From: Mytilus galloprovincialis
Lineage: Eukaryota; Mollusca; Bivalvia; Mytilida; Mytilidae
DNA: 64,000 bases
Assembly: GCF_965363235.1 (NCBI RefSeq)
Contig: NC_134841.1
Span: forward strand, 38,841,440-38,905,439
Reading direction: 5' to 3'
Positions 38,801-44,929 of this stretch are shown here, piece by piece. The position numbers and the translations under genes were made by a program. The notes below the pieces were generated by a model. The model was not told where the DNA came from. It searched no databases and saw only the letters and a list, made by a program, of their open reading frames with translations. The stretch's first letter is position 1. The number at the start of each line of letters is the position of its first letter.

Positions 38801-40523
38801 ATTATTTATCCCAGCTCACTGAGTGTATTGTATTCTTTGTCAACATTAAACTGTGCTATTGTCCGATCAAGCACAACTGCATGTTTTTTTCTGCTTTTGT
38901 ATTTATGGTGTTAATGAATTATTTCACGTTAAGTTAACTTCTCTTTGTTGATTTTCATGTGTGACATTAGGGACGACATCAAAAGATCGATGTAGGATAA
39001 AAAACTTAAATCATATAGTTTGGGGGTGGGGGGGGGGGGGGGGGGGGGGGTGTTAAAATTCTGCAAGTTTTGTATATCTAAAATAGATTTTTACATATAT
39101 CCCTATTGGTAAATCAATTTTCCCAAATTAATTTAAGAGGGGGTGGGGGTGGGGGGTCAGTGGAAAAACTATGTGAATTAAGTTTTTTATCCTACATTGA
39201 ACTTTTGATGTCGTCCCTTACATATAGACTTTTCAATTTATCTACAAAGTATGTTTTGTTTTGTACATACATAAACTTCAGTATTAATGTATTTATATTA
39301 GGGATGTCACTCGGTGAGGATTTACAAATCGGTTACTCTTTGGATTTACACAGGCTAATGTAACTTATATCAATTTCACGTGAATTTAAGTTAATGTGAA
39401 TCTGAAATGAAATTCACATGAATTTCACCTCAAACGAGCTTATACGTGAAACTCACGTGCAATCAGTTTTTGTGAGTTTCATGTGAATCTCATGTGAAAC
39501 TGATGTGAATTTCACATGAAAATCACGTAAATTTTTGTCATTTGAAATTCACATGAATTTTTAAAATAGAGTATTTCAAATAACATCTAAATTTTCAAAT
39601 TTAATCAAAATCATGAAAAATATCAGTTTTTTTTGTTGTAATTTTCACGTGAAATTATTGTGAAAAATTTCAAATCAGATTCATATGAATCTCAAATCAA
39701 GTGAAATTCACATGAAAATTTTCACGTGAGTTTCATGTATAAGCTCGATTGAGGTGAATCTCACGTGAAATTTTTCGTGTGAATATCATGTGAGATTCAT
39801 GTGAAATTCATGTGAGCAAATTTTGCCATTGTACCGAGGTTAATCGAGTACTCGCTCGGTAAAACATTTACAAAATGAATGGAAAAAACAAAAGTATGCC
39901 CAAACATGTTATGTATTGTGGGTGGTTGACTGTCTTTTGATCGTAAAAACTCAAGTTCTCGTTGGCATCCTTTATTTATAATAGCGTTTACAGTTATAGA
40001 TCTTCCACGTACGCACTCCATTTTGATCGATAATGGGAATGGGTGTGTCGTAAAAAATCACATTAATAGTAAAGATACCTTGCAAGTAGACGAAACACGC
40101 GTCTGGCGTTTATACAAAATGTAGTCCTGGTATCTATGATGAGTTTATATGCAACAAATCCCAAGGAATTTAATTGTTTTGGTTTTCTTCTTATGTACAA
40201 ATTAAAATGAAATCAAACACTTGTGAAACATTAATGTTCAAACTTTTCACCTTTTATTTATTGAGTTTTATTAACTATCGGGTATCATAATTTATTCATT
40301 TTTATTATAATTTTTAACTTTCAGACATATTGAAGACAATTTGAGTGAGCAGTTTCAAGTTCCTCCTAAGGAAACTGCCATGAAGCCTCAATTTTCAGAC
40401 AACTATTTAAGAGAAAAAAGTAACAATTCATTAGGTAATTTGTCTTTCGATCTTGAGACCGATAACATATCAAGACCGAGAACACCAGTTGAACTATTTG
40501 CCGTTGGAAATAATAAACAATAA
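11767..40523 (+). CDS. Gene A: VWDE-like type I membrane protein (D8C-VWD-EGF-stalk-TM)
   Basis: This is a spliced gene of 18 coding exons. The joined exons total 3588 bases including the stop (1195 residues), and every junction keeps frame. Domain order: signal peptide (1-22), D8C domain (about 28-149), a cysteine-containing linker with CPYGY...YPGC (151-173), a VWDE-like region (174-432), a VWD domain from C447 with DPHF at 452-455, GLCG at 590-593 and DDFTLRDG at 604-611, dibasic site RRKR (700-703), an EGF-like domain with six Cys (846-872), dibasic site RRKKR (954-958), a Thr/Ser-rich stalk (about 1007-1089), a membrane helix (1098-1121) and a cytoplasmic tail ending ELFAVGNNKQ. VWDE-type proteins share VWD plus EGF. 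The D8C module at the N terminus is the uromodulin/GP2 type. A cell-surface recognition, adhesion or shed-receptor role is inferred. The exon model is read by eye from splice signals and domain frame; untranslated exons are not determined. Confidence 0.88.
11835..11988 (+). other. GC-AG intron (gene A intron 1)
   Basis: The donor is ACAG/GCAAGT, the best-known non-canonical donor context. The acceptor is TTCCAG at 11981-11986. The nearby GT (in AAGTACA) gives a stop after the junction, whereas the GC donor joins Thr-Asp-Asp in frame. Confidence 0.75.
11987..12202 (+). CDS. Gene A exon 2: D8C domain, first half
   Basis: Encodes residues 24-95, with DDWYRFNTSNGDDMPTEAP and CGTWYPIWLN. The WYRF...M...C...P.WLN pattern is the first half of the D8C domain of uromodulin, GP2 and OIT3. 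It is flanked by AG acceptor and GT donor, 216 bases, phase 1 at both ends. Confidence 0.9.
12440..12937 (+). mobile_element. LINE 3' fragment, left part
   Basis: The frame reads FDECGLTFIWNYQ, LIKQKLVDQFILQWF, LKFPIKTERWKNI, then RICHLCNHNIGDEYHYM with a few stops. This is the C-terminal region of a non-LTR retrotransposon pol, including its zinc-finger-like C..C......DE.H motif. It is interrupted by the 8-bp-duplication element at 12938. Confidence 0.65.
12938..14493. mobile_element. TIR element with TTTGCGCGCA subterminal repeats and 8-bp TSD
   Basis: The termini are CGGTGCATTACGTTTGCGCG and, on the reverse strand, AGGCGCACTACGTTTGCGCG. ACTATATG at 12930-12937 is repeated exactly at 14494-14501. 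An 8-bp TSD fits the hAT superfamily. No transposase is visible, so it is non-autonomous. Ends are duplicated internally (12938 and 13057 on the left; about 13879 and 14493 on the right). A segment with AAATACAGGTCATAATACTT occurs twice (13887 and 14018). About 13 copies of the TTTGCGCGCA-type motif flank the AT-rich core. Confidence 0.75.
14494..14640 (+). mobile_element. LINE 3' fragment, right part
   Basis: Directly after the second target-site copy the LINE frame resumes in register: CVCSHPCVSLLRQNVV, then NYYFQYPSRQKLIGI, before stops. It matches the typical end of this LINE class (C...LL....P..Y...PS..KL). It belongs with 12440-12937. Confidence 0.6.
14924..15076. repeat. Near-perfect 153-bp hairpin
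   Basis: The arms AAGAAATGACTGTAATATTT (14924) and AAATATTACAGTCATTTCTT (ending 15076) pair almost completely across about 65 bases. The loop is around CCCGCTACGCGCG. A MITE with very long TIRs and a tiny centre is likely. Confidence 0.8.
15077..18155. other. Rest of gene A intron 2
   Basis: AT-rich intron sequence. Only a GATTTTGCCATTTGCTTAGG repeat (about 16195-16420) is recognised; no exon-like frames with splice sites are seen. Confidence 0.45.
16195..16420 (+). repeat. GATTTTGCCATTTGATTAGG family copy
   Basis: CATTCGTTTGATGTGTCTGA, GCTTTTGATTTTGCC and CGGAATTATTTTTGTTAC match copies at 42385, 56500 and 63760. Confidence 0.6.
18156..18320 (+). CDS. Gene A exon 3: D8C domain, second half
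   Basis: Encodes residues 96-151, with VCMRSFKSDCLESWNIRIKNC, then SGFYVYDL and AYC. This is the C-terminal half of D8C (C...W.I.V..C.GFYVY.L...YC). 165 bases, phase 1 to phase 1. It lies 5.95 kb from exon 2 because of transposon insertions in the intron. Confidence 0.9.
18600..18745 (+). repeat. Dispersed repeat, GAGCGTTCCTGATGAAGG type
   Basis: CGGATTTCAAATGTTTGGCT, GAGCGTTCCTGATGAAGG and GCGCTTCGGACGC form a compact repeat in gene A intron 3. It is recognised by style; only one copy is seen here. Confidence 0.4.
19003..19305. repeat. Inverted repeat with ~88-bp arms
   Basis: The left arm (19003-19094) GTTTACCAAATTGCAGTTTG...ACTGATCAACTGGTAAAATA pairs with the right arm (19217-19303). The ACTGATCAACTGGTAAAATA segment is duplicated in tandem at 19107. 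MITE-like, in gene A intron 3. Confidence 0.7.
19410..19622. repeat. Second inverted repeat next to exon 4
   Basis: ATTAAAATATGTGTGAAATA (19433) and TTTCACACATATTTTACTGA (19575) are inverted, as are ATTAAAACA and TGTTTTAAT at the outer ends. It ends 25 bases before exon 4 of gene A. Confidence 0.6.
19647..19712 (+). CDS. Gene A exon 4: short Cys module
   Basis: A 66-base exon encoding GSKLVQCPYGYSSNTGFYPG followed by CT (about residues 151-172). The two cysteines could form a small loop. Acceptor TTTTTCAG and donor GTAAGT are good, and phase 1 to 1 fits both neighbours. Confidence 0.8.
20008..20285 (+). CDS. Gene A exon 5: VWDE-like ectodomain segment
   Basis: Encodes residues 173-265, including FVYDVQWFINGQ and LTENDWIGKHRL. 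This V.WF.NG / L...DW pattern recurs in VWDE-like proteins ahead of the VWD domain and looks immunoglobulin- or beta-sandwich-like. The donor GTAAGT at 20286 brings it to phase 0. Confidence 0.82.
20290..20500 (-). repeat. GAGGGACGAAAGATACC family, reverse copy next to exon 5
   Basis: The plus strand reads CCCAGTTTTTGGTGGAGTT, GCCATGGTATCGTCAGTTTG and ATGTCCCTCTAGTATCTTTT, the family in reverse. It starts only a few bases after the exon 5 donor. Confidence 0.7.
21382..21468 (+). CDS. Gene A exon 6: continuation of VWDE-like segment
   Basis: An 87-base exon (residues 266-294) with VRCSVRLRYSAGLTPG, completing the beta-strand and Cys begun in exon 5. It has a TTTTTAG acceptor and a GTAAGT donor, phase 0 to 0. 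Confidence 0.8.
22414..22827 (+). CDS. Gene A exon 7: large ectodomain exon before VWD
   Basis: A 414-base exon (residues 295-432), the longest in the gene. It encodes a Cys-rich stretch with CKGDGCDACDTRNIQ and then DCSYNITSATWDQPL. It is phase 0 on both sides. The acceptor is TACTATAG and the donor GTACTT. It is recognised by its continuous frame and by its position before VWD; the fold itself is not recognised. Confidence 0.85.
23050..23345. repeat. Two GAAGATGTGGTATGAGTGCC copies in opposite orientation
   Basis: A reverse copy (GTCTCATTGGCACTCACACC, about 23078) and a forward copy (GGAAGATGTGGTGTGAGTGC, 23279) lie about 180 bases apart in gene A intron 7. Confidence 0.65.
23545..23660 (-). 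repeat. GAAGATGTGGTATGAGTGCC family (reverse copy)
   Basis: TTGAAGACCGTAGTTTGACC to GACACTCATACCACATCTTC, a reverse copy like the one at 9265. Confidence 0.65.
24124..24273 (+). CDS. Gene A exon 8: start of VWD domain
   Basis: Encodes residues 433-482 with VCESFNDPHFYTAD, then DYKPGEYILYRH. This is the conserved opening of von Willebrand factor type D domains (C..FGDPH..T.DG..F......G.Y.L). The DPHF calcium-loop signature is intact. An in-frame TAG sits directly before the exon, so the acceptor is fixed. Confidence 0.92.
25385..25445 (+). repeat. TTTGACACATTCCC repeat, short copy
   Basis: GGTCGGGTTGTTGTAGCTTT and GACACATTCCCCATTTCC match the repeat at the start of the window. Confidence 0.55.
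25855..26900 (+). repeat. Long dispersed repeat split by a GAGGGAC-family insertion
   Basis: Begins GGTCTTTCCACTTTTCTGCG and includes AAGGTCAAAGGTGAAGGTCA and AGACCTAGGGTCTTTTGAT. The family copy at 26155-26360 sits inside it. The whole block lies in gene A intron 8. Confidence 0.5.
26155..26360 (+). repeat. GAGGGACGAAAGATACC family copy
   Basis: GAGGGACTAAAGATACCAAA, CTGACAACGCCATGGC and AATAAACAACACGAACCCC. It is nested within another repeat. Confidence 0.7.
27233..27436 (+). CDS. Gene A exon 9: VWD domain, middle
   Basis: Encodes residues 483-550, with ICNSGYANCNCGVAIRSG and FVMRTCD. This matches the Cys-rich centre of a VWD domain. 204 bases, phase 0 on both sides, acceptor TTTTCAG. Confidence 0.88.
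27745..27980 (+). CDS. Gene A exon 10: VWD domain, end
   Basis: Encodes residues 551-629 with GLCGYVSGG (590-598) and DDFTLRDGT (604-612), the GLCG / DF..RDG signature that closes VWD modules. It ends in phase 2, and the split Arg codon is completed by exon 11. Confidence 0.9.
28573..28825 (+). repeat. tRNA-SINE, tail-head-tail arrangement
   Basis: The tail CATTGTTGGGTTGATGTTTA (28580) comes first, then the tRNA-like head from 28690 (GTGGTCGTGTGGTCTAGCGC) with a damaged B box, then the same tail again at 28783. It lies in gene A intron 10. Confidence 0.65.
29575..30340 (+). repeat. Degenerate tandem satellite, ~150-210-bp unit
   Basis: ACCAATGCCATTACACACTA-like unit starts occur at about 29587, 29725, 29918 and 30128. 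Each is followed by GAATTAAAGCCA-like and TTTTTAAAGCTTGAGTGA-like segments and GAACGAACAAAC. Gene A intron 10. Confidence 0.65.
30472..30537 (-). repeat. Inverted copy of the SINE-flanking sequence
   Basis: The plus strand GGCCGGGTGTTTCCTTTTCT and CAGTTTTAATCTAGCG is the reverse complement of the stretch before the SINE heads at about 28640 and 53050. Confidence 0.6.
30719..31058 (+). CDS. Gene A exon 11: post-VWD region with furin-type site
   Basis: A 340-base exon (about residues 629-742). It contains CICGE, KCGLEGPLKNC and then SSRRKRSVDG. RRKR at 700-703 fits the proprotein convertase consensus R-X-K/R-R, so the ectodomain may be cut here, perhaps with the halves held by disulfides. Ends in phase 0. 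Confidence 0.88.
31545..31690 (-). repeat. GACGAAACGCGCGTC family copy (reverse)
   Basis: ACGGGTGTTTCGTCTACAAG...GGCCAAATAAAGTACGAA...CAAATACAGCTAAGG is the reverse complement of the copy at 35000-35185. Confidence 0.6.
31737..31883 (+). CDS. Gene A exon 12: post-VWD region
   Basis: Encodes residues 743-791 (IDKWPGNWTEVKAREVCQ ... ETCMFDIK), 49 codons, phase 0 on both sides. W.....A...C..S......C..D is typical of the segment after VWD in VWDE-like proteins. Acceptor TATATCAG, donor GTACAT. Confidence 0.85.
32895..32975 (-). repeat. GAAGATGTGGTATGAGTGCC family (reverse, short)
   Basis: GTGGTCTCTTGTGGAGAGTT, GTCTCATTGGCAATCATACC and AAATCTTCG in gene A intron 12. Confidence 0.6.
33073..33274 (+). 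CDS. Gene A exon 13: helical segment and first half of EGF
   Basis: Encodes residues 792-859. A polar, possibly helical stretch is followed by LCKNNCSKNGVCQKG, the first three cysteines (846, 850, 856) of an EGF-like domain. Phase 1 donor GTAGGG. Confidence 0.88.
33780..34445 (+). repeat. Degenerate copy of the CGTCGTCGTC mollusc repeat
   Basis: CGTCCGTCGTCGTCTTTGTA, AATCTACTTATCTGAAACTA and repeated 'attg.cccttta' blocks parallel the copy at 42950-43760. It fills most of gene A intron 13. Confidence 0.5.
34469..34653 (+). CDS. Gene A exon 14: second half of EGF
   Basis: Continues the EGF-like domain with VCICNHGFGRQDCS (Cys 861, 863, 872), then a Cys-containing segment with NGICNTRERLC. 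With exon 13 this gives the standard six-cysteine EGF spacing. 185 bases, ends phase 0. Confidence 0.88.
35000..35185 (+). repeat. GACGAAACGCGCGTC family copy
   Basis: TTAGCTGTATTTGCCAAAAC, GAGCGTCACTGATGAGTC and GTAGACGAAACGCGCGTCTG. Another copy is at 36870-37035. Confidence 0.65.
35577..35834 (+). CDS. Gene A exon 15: membrane-proximal region with second dibasic site
   Basis: Encodes residues 921-1006. It contains ELPTARRKKRATSES (RRKKR at 954-958, a second convertase-type site) and then YEISLSTDGNNFGDSVKIMI, ending in ECFSC. The S.DG..F......V.....C..C pattern is common before the stalk in VWDE-like proteins. Phase 0 on both sides. Confidence 0.87.
36329..36578 (+). CDS. Gene A exon 16: Thr/Ser-rich stalk
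   Basis: Encodes residues 1007-1090. After DTCPIE it is almost only Thr, Ser, Pro, Ile and Lys, for example ITNTSTTTKSTTINPATP. This is a mucin-like stalk probably carrying O-glycans. Repetitive exons of this type often vary in length between alleles. Confidence 0.85.
36870..37035 (+). repeat. GACGAAACGCGCGTC family copy
   Basis: TAACCTTAGCCGTATTTGGC, GAGTGTCACTGATGAGTC and AGACCAAACGCGCGTCTGGC in gene A intron 16. Confidence 0.65.
37143..37272 (+). repeat. GAGGGACGAAAGATACC family copy (short)
   Basis: GAGGGACGAAAGATACCAAA to ACACATGACACAACATG. It is truncated at its right end compared with the 53765 copy. Confidence 0.7.
37365..37465 (-). repeat. GACGAAACGCGCGTC family copy (reverse)
   Basis: GGTTCCAGGATTATAATTGA, ACGCCAAACGTGCGTTCCG and CTCATCAGTAACGCTCAG. 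Confidence 0.6.
37845..37965 (+). CDS. Gene A exon 17: transmembrane helix
   Basis: Encodes DDNSKSGN, then the hydrophobic run IIAILGGVIGVVVIIILIIS (helix 1098-1121), then the basic stop-transfer KKMKLK. This fixes a type I topology. It ends in phase 2, joined to exon 18. Confidence 0.9.
38405..38530 (+). repeat. GAAGATGTGGTATGAGTGCC family 3' part
   Basis: GGCATCCGTACGTCCTTCAG, TTGAGAAAAGCC and ACAATTCAATTGAGAAAG correspond to the second half of the copies at 2165 and 51785. Confidence 0.5.
38970..39217. mobile_element. 248-bp MITE with G-quadruplex-prone core, Harbinger-like
   Basis: The 39-bp inverted ends GGGACGACATCAAAAG and CTTTTGATGTCGTCCC pair closely. They are flanked by TTA on both sides (38967-38969 and 39218-39220), a target size typical of PIF/Harbinger. 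The core holds a run of 23 G (39028-39050) and a GGGGGTGGGGGTGGGGGG tract (39139-39156). Gene A intron 17. Confidence 0.65.
39371..39822. repeat. Palindromic element built of TTCAC(A/G)TGAA units
   Basis: Dozens of overlapping TTCACGTGAA / TTCATGTGAA half-palindromes. The outer halves are also inverted to each other: CAAACGAGCTTATACGTGAA at 39431 against CATGTATAAGCTCGATTGAG at 39734. Gene A intron 17. Confidence 0.75.
40075..40150 (+). repeat. GACGAAACGCGCGTC family, short copy
   Basis: GTAGACGAAACACGCGTCTG, GTAGTCCTGGTATCTATGAT. It ends about 175 bases before gene A exon 18. Confidence 0.55.
40325..40523 (+). CDS. Gene A exon 18: cytoplasmic tail and stop
   Basis: Encodes the tail from residue 1130: acidic and polar, with no recognised enzyme domain. 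It ends PRTPVELFAVGNNKQ before TAA at 40521-40523. The ELFAV motif has a counterpart (DIFAV) at the end of gene B. S/T-P sites in the tail could be phosphorylated (inference). Confidence 0.88.
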
Positions 40524-40589
40524 ATGGTTTGTTTGCCTTTTTTACAGCATTACATTAATCAATATTTTATCACTCCGTCCATGTATTTA

Positions 40590-40628
40590 AATAAATGTCT
40601 TTCAAACTTGTTATATTGATCAAATAAA
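40590..40628 (+). terminator. Polyadenylation signals of gene A
   Basis: Two AATAAA hexamers (40590-40595 and 40623-40628) occur 67 and 100 bases after the stop codon. Either would give a short 3' UTR. AT richness lowers certainty. Confidence 0.5.
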
Positions 40629-40649
40629 CATATTATGTACTATAGAAAT

Positions 40650-42290
40650 AATGTAGGACATTTTCTACCATAATTTGTTCAAGTAGGAAATGTATTTTTA
40701 TTTTCTGAATATCGTTATGTTTTTTTATACACTGATCATTTTATCAATATTTAATTATATGCAAACATGGAACTTTTGTTAATTTACTTTAAAAAAAAAG
40801 GAAAAAACTAATAATGTCATCTGCCATTAAAACATTTACGTAAAGCAGAATCGTCTCTACTGTCGTTCAGATACGTTTTGGCATTAGTATAAAATACAGT
40901 TCTCATATTCAACAGTTGAAACAACTTGACAACTAAGGGAAGGGAAACAACATCACTAAAGATTAAATTTTAACTTCAAACAAAATAATAGGTAAAATGA
41001 CTTGAATGAATAGTAGTTCTGATGCTAATTGAGTATCACAGTCATAACATTAGTCAGCTTACTGGCTCATTTTTTTAAAAGAATGTTTGCGACTACGGAA
41101 ATTCCAAATAACATGCTTACAACTATTTAACAATCCTCCCGATCAATCAATTTAGACTAAAAAAACAACAACCCACAAATATTATTTACCTCGATGATTT
41201 TTCAACATGAAGTAAAATAGCAGCTGTGACGTAGAGAAAAAATATATTCTGCTCTTCAAAGTTAAACAGTTCCATGAAATGCCGCAATAAAAAAAAAACA
41301 AATATATCTAAGAGGGAGATATATATATATGCAATATATTTTCAAGGTAGTTGCTGATACCAATTTAAACAACAGCGTTGTTTGTATGGATCACACATTT
41401 TATTTTAGGTTTCGTTCTCCTAAATTTCTAACATTAATAACATTTTATAACATTAATGCATATAGTAAACTATAAATATAATCTTAAAACACACTACCAT
41501 GCTGAAAGTCATTGTCTGTTCTCATTCTAGAATCGTTTATATAGTCAATTTATCGTTATTCTACATGGGTTTATTTTGTGCTATGTTTAACCATCTTGAT
41601 TTACATTTATGTGATGTTTTTATATGATTTTATATTTTTGTTTTCTGAATAAAGTTTAGATATAAAACTTAAGTCTTTCTCCATCTTCTTCTTTGTACTG
41701 GTAACCAAAATAAAATAAAATAAGTTTTCCCACAAAGTCGCTATACTGCTGGAATTTGTAAATGCTCCACGAAACAAGCTTACAAATCGTTGCACCTATT
41801 ATATCATCAACAATCAACGACGAGAAAGCCTTTAGGAGAAAAGATATCATTTCATTTTTCCGATTGTCAAACTTCTATTTCTATGTAAAGCAACATTTCA
41901 GAAGCACCATAATATGAAATATATATTTCCGGTTGGATCTTTTTTCCAATGCGTGCATTTGTAATCGAAATTTGATAGAAGCTGCTGCTATGGAAACAAT
42001 GGTTCATGGTTAATGTTACAGCGCCATCATGAGTTGTTTGATCGATATGGAAAATCCGTGTGAAAGAAGACACAATTTAATGTCTTAGTTATCCTCCTGT
42101 CCTATTTTCTTCAATTTTGATATCTAAGAAAACATAGAATGTGTAATTGCAATAATCAAGAATCAGCAGTTGAGTTCCACATGACAAGTAGGGTCTACGT
42201 ATACTCCATTACAAGGGATCAATCGCATTGTTTTGTACAGGGTTAAGATGCTCAGTTTATTTTATGGTACTATTATTCTGTTAACAATTT
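40650..42290. other. Intergenic after gene A, nothing recognised
   Basis: AT-rich. Small minus-strand frames at 41607-42073 have no recognisable domain. Confidence 0.45.
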
Positions 42291-42535
42291 TTGGTGCACC
42301 TATTTAGACGAGCCCTCTTTTATTAAGAGTATTGATTCTCCATTTGGTATTTTTTGGTCAACATCTACACTGATGTTACGTTATGACAGTTCTTGTCCAT
42401 TCGTTTTTGATGCGTTTGTTATTTGATTTTGCCATGTGATTATGGACTTTCCGAATTGATTTTCCTCAAAGTTCAGTATTTTTGTGATCTTACTTTTTCC
42501 TCGTGAAATTGTTTTCCCATTTTCTACTTTTAATT
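42290..42535 (+). repeat. GATTTTGCCATTTGATTAGG family copy
   Basis: GACAGTTCTTGTCCATTCGT, GATTTTGCCATGTGATTATG and CAGTATTTTTGTGATCTTAC. Confidence 0.6.
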
Positions 42536-42949
42536 AAACATGTCTTGAGTTTTGCATCTAACTCATGCAGTCATAACATTGAAATCCAGTCTAAATGATA
42601 AACCCTAAAACAACATAGTTGATACGTTTTGTCTGAATCTGTAAACAATGCAATATTGAACAAAACACTGTTAAATTTATCATAATATTTAGAAATGATA
42701 GTATATAATTATTATTTATTATGGGAAAAAAAGAACAAAAACAAAATTCGTATTAAAAAAAAAAATATGGCTTCGAGAAAAGAGTCACACAGATAACAGC
42801 ATACACACGCTACAAAAACTGATACAGCAACGTGAACAAAACAAATAACACAAAAGACAAGACTCGAGTAGTGTCGAGAGGATAGACAGTGCCTACCGAT
42901 ATAAACTAAGGTTCCGATTCCTAGCTGATCTGATATGGAATTGGGCTCT

Positions 42950-43760
42950 ACTTTTATGCTCTCCTGGCCCGAAGGGCCAAGTGAGCTTTTCTTATCACTT
43001 TGCGTCCGGCGTCCACCGTCGTCGTCGTCCGCCGTCGTCGTCCGTCGTCTTTAACTTTACAAAAATCTTCCCCTCTGAAATTACTGGGCCAAATTTCACC
43101 AAACTTGGCCACAATCATCATTGGGGTATCTTGTTTAAAAAATGTGTGGCGTGACCCAGCCGCCTAACCAAGATGGCCGACATGGCTATAAATAGACCAT
43201 AGGGGTAAAATGTAGATTTTGGCTAATAACTCTGAAACCAAAGCATTTAGAGCAAATCTGACATTGGTAAAATTGTTTATTACATCAAAATTTATCTGGC
43301 CTGAAATTTTCTTACAAATCAGACAACCTGTTGTTGGGTTGCTGCCACAGAATTAGTAATTTTAAGGAAAATTTTGCAGTTTTTGGTTATTATCTTGAAT
43401 ATCATTATGGATAGAAATAAACTGTAAACAGCAATAATGTTCAGCAAAATAAGATAAAAAAAAAGTCACATGGCCAATATTGTCAGTTGACCCCTAAAGG
43501 AGTTATTGCCCTTTATAGTCAACTTTAAACAATTTTCATAATTTTTTGTAATTTTTTAGAAAATATTTCCACTGTAATTACTAGGCAAAGTTCATTATAG
43601 ATATAGATAATTGTAGCAACAAGAATGTTCAGTAAAGTAAGATCTACAAACACATCACCATCACCAAAACAAAATTTGTTATGAATTTATCTCTGTCCAT
43701 TGTTTAATATGCACATAGACCAAGGTGAGCGACATAGGCTCTTGAGAGCCTCTACTTATT
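42950..43760 (+). repeat. Mollusc-type interspersed repeat with CGTCGTCGTC
   Basis: Starts CTCTCCTGGCCCGAAGGGCC, has GTCCGCCGTCGTCGTCCGTC, CCAAGATGGCCGACATGGCT and a low-complexity body with the recurring GTTATTGCCCTTTATAGTCA phrase. It ends AGGTGAGCGACATAGGCTCT. A non-autonomous element; no coding content. Confidence 0.65.
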
Positions 43761-44065
43761 TTTCATAAAGCTCTTCTGGAGTTGAATTAAATACACATTC
43801 TTTGCTTTCAAGTTTTCAATTCAGCGGACGTGGTGAATCTAGATCAAGAAAAGGGTTTCGGATGCTCCAAAATATTTTATTTTCTTATGCTATTGTCATT
43901 TATTGTGTCGCTCAAAACAAACAAAAGTCAAGATAAAAAATCTATTGGCTCTGTCGTATACGACTCATAAAGTTTTTACCGTGATCACTGTTGACAAAGA
44001 TATTACACAATCATCAACTAAAATATTGTTCGTGTTTATTAACCTTCAAAAAGATTTACCTTTAT

Positions 44066-44200
44066 TGTGAAGGAAACACAAGTTGTAAGCTGTATATTTG
44101 TATTGCATAAGCACATTCAGGTATAAAGTATCAACAACAAAAGAATGACGTTACAATGAAAGTTCCTTACCGACGTCCGCAGTTCGTGGGTTTCTCAACA
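44066..44200 (-). repeat. BEL relic 3' LTR
   Basis: Begins TGTGAAGGAAAC and ends TTTCTCAACA, with TG...CA ends. It matches the copy at 49053-49203 over its length except for a gap of about 16 bases and scattered substitutions. The divergence suggests an old insertion. Confidence 0.8.
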
Positions 44201-44377
44201 TTCTCCGGTGCCTAAGAAAGTGGCTCAAATATAATGAATACATTAAATAAATTGTCCTAGAACTGAATGAAATATTACAAATAAATGAAATGAAATATTT
44301 CTTTTAAAATTAATATCTCATATAAATTAAAATAATTTAAATTTACTGTCACTTCACTTGAATATAATTGAAAAATG

Positions 44378-44740
44378 TCACTTTAAACACTTTCTGATTT
44401 TCTCTACTGGATCTGTCTTGTCTCTTCGCTGATATCTTTGCGTCTGTAGAAATTGAATCGGATTCACAAATCTCCAAAGGATATAACTTAACAATTGGTC
44501 TGTTAAGTTAAGAGTTAGATGTTCGGACCGTCGCAGACCGCACAAGGTTATCGTTTCCAAAGGTAACTTTTTCAATTACACCGAGTTTCCATGTCGTACG
44601 TGGATAATTATCATCATATATCTGAACTGCATCTCCTAGTTTTACACTTTGATTGTTATTCCCAGACATTCGGGAAATTCTCGTAAAGAAGTCAAATATT
44701 CGTGTTTCCATCTTGTTAAAAATTGTTCAATAAGACGAAA
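44378..44740 (-). pseudogene. BEL C-terminal domain (DUF5641-like) remnant
   Basis: Contains VKLGDAVQIYDDNYPRTTWK, LGVIEKVTFGNDNLVRSATV and RT, the standard C-terminal domain of BEL/Pao pol. One frameshift near 44510-44575 separates the last segment. It ends about 180 bases before the 3' LTR. Confidence 0.78.
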
Positions 44741-44929
44741 TCTCCTTTTCGCTTGATCATTCATAGTTTCATGATTTGTTGCTAAATCGACACTATAACA
44801 GTCTGTTTCATCTGTATGTAACGGATACGGGAAATATTTAATTTGTCTTCCATAAAATAGATGCGACGGGGTAAGCGGCTCTGGATCGGAATGTCCGACG
44901 ATATATAGGTAAGCGGTCTATTGTTAAGG

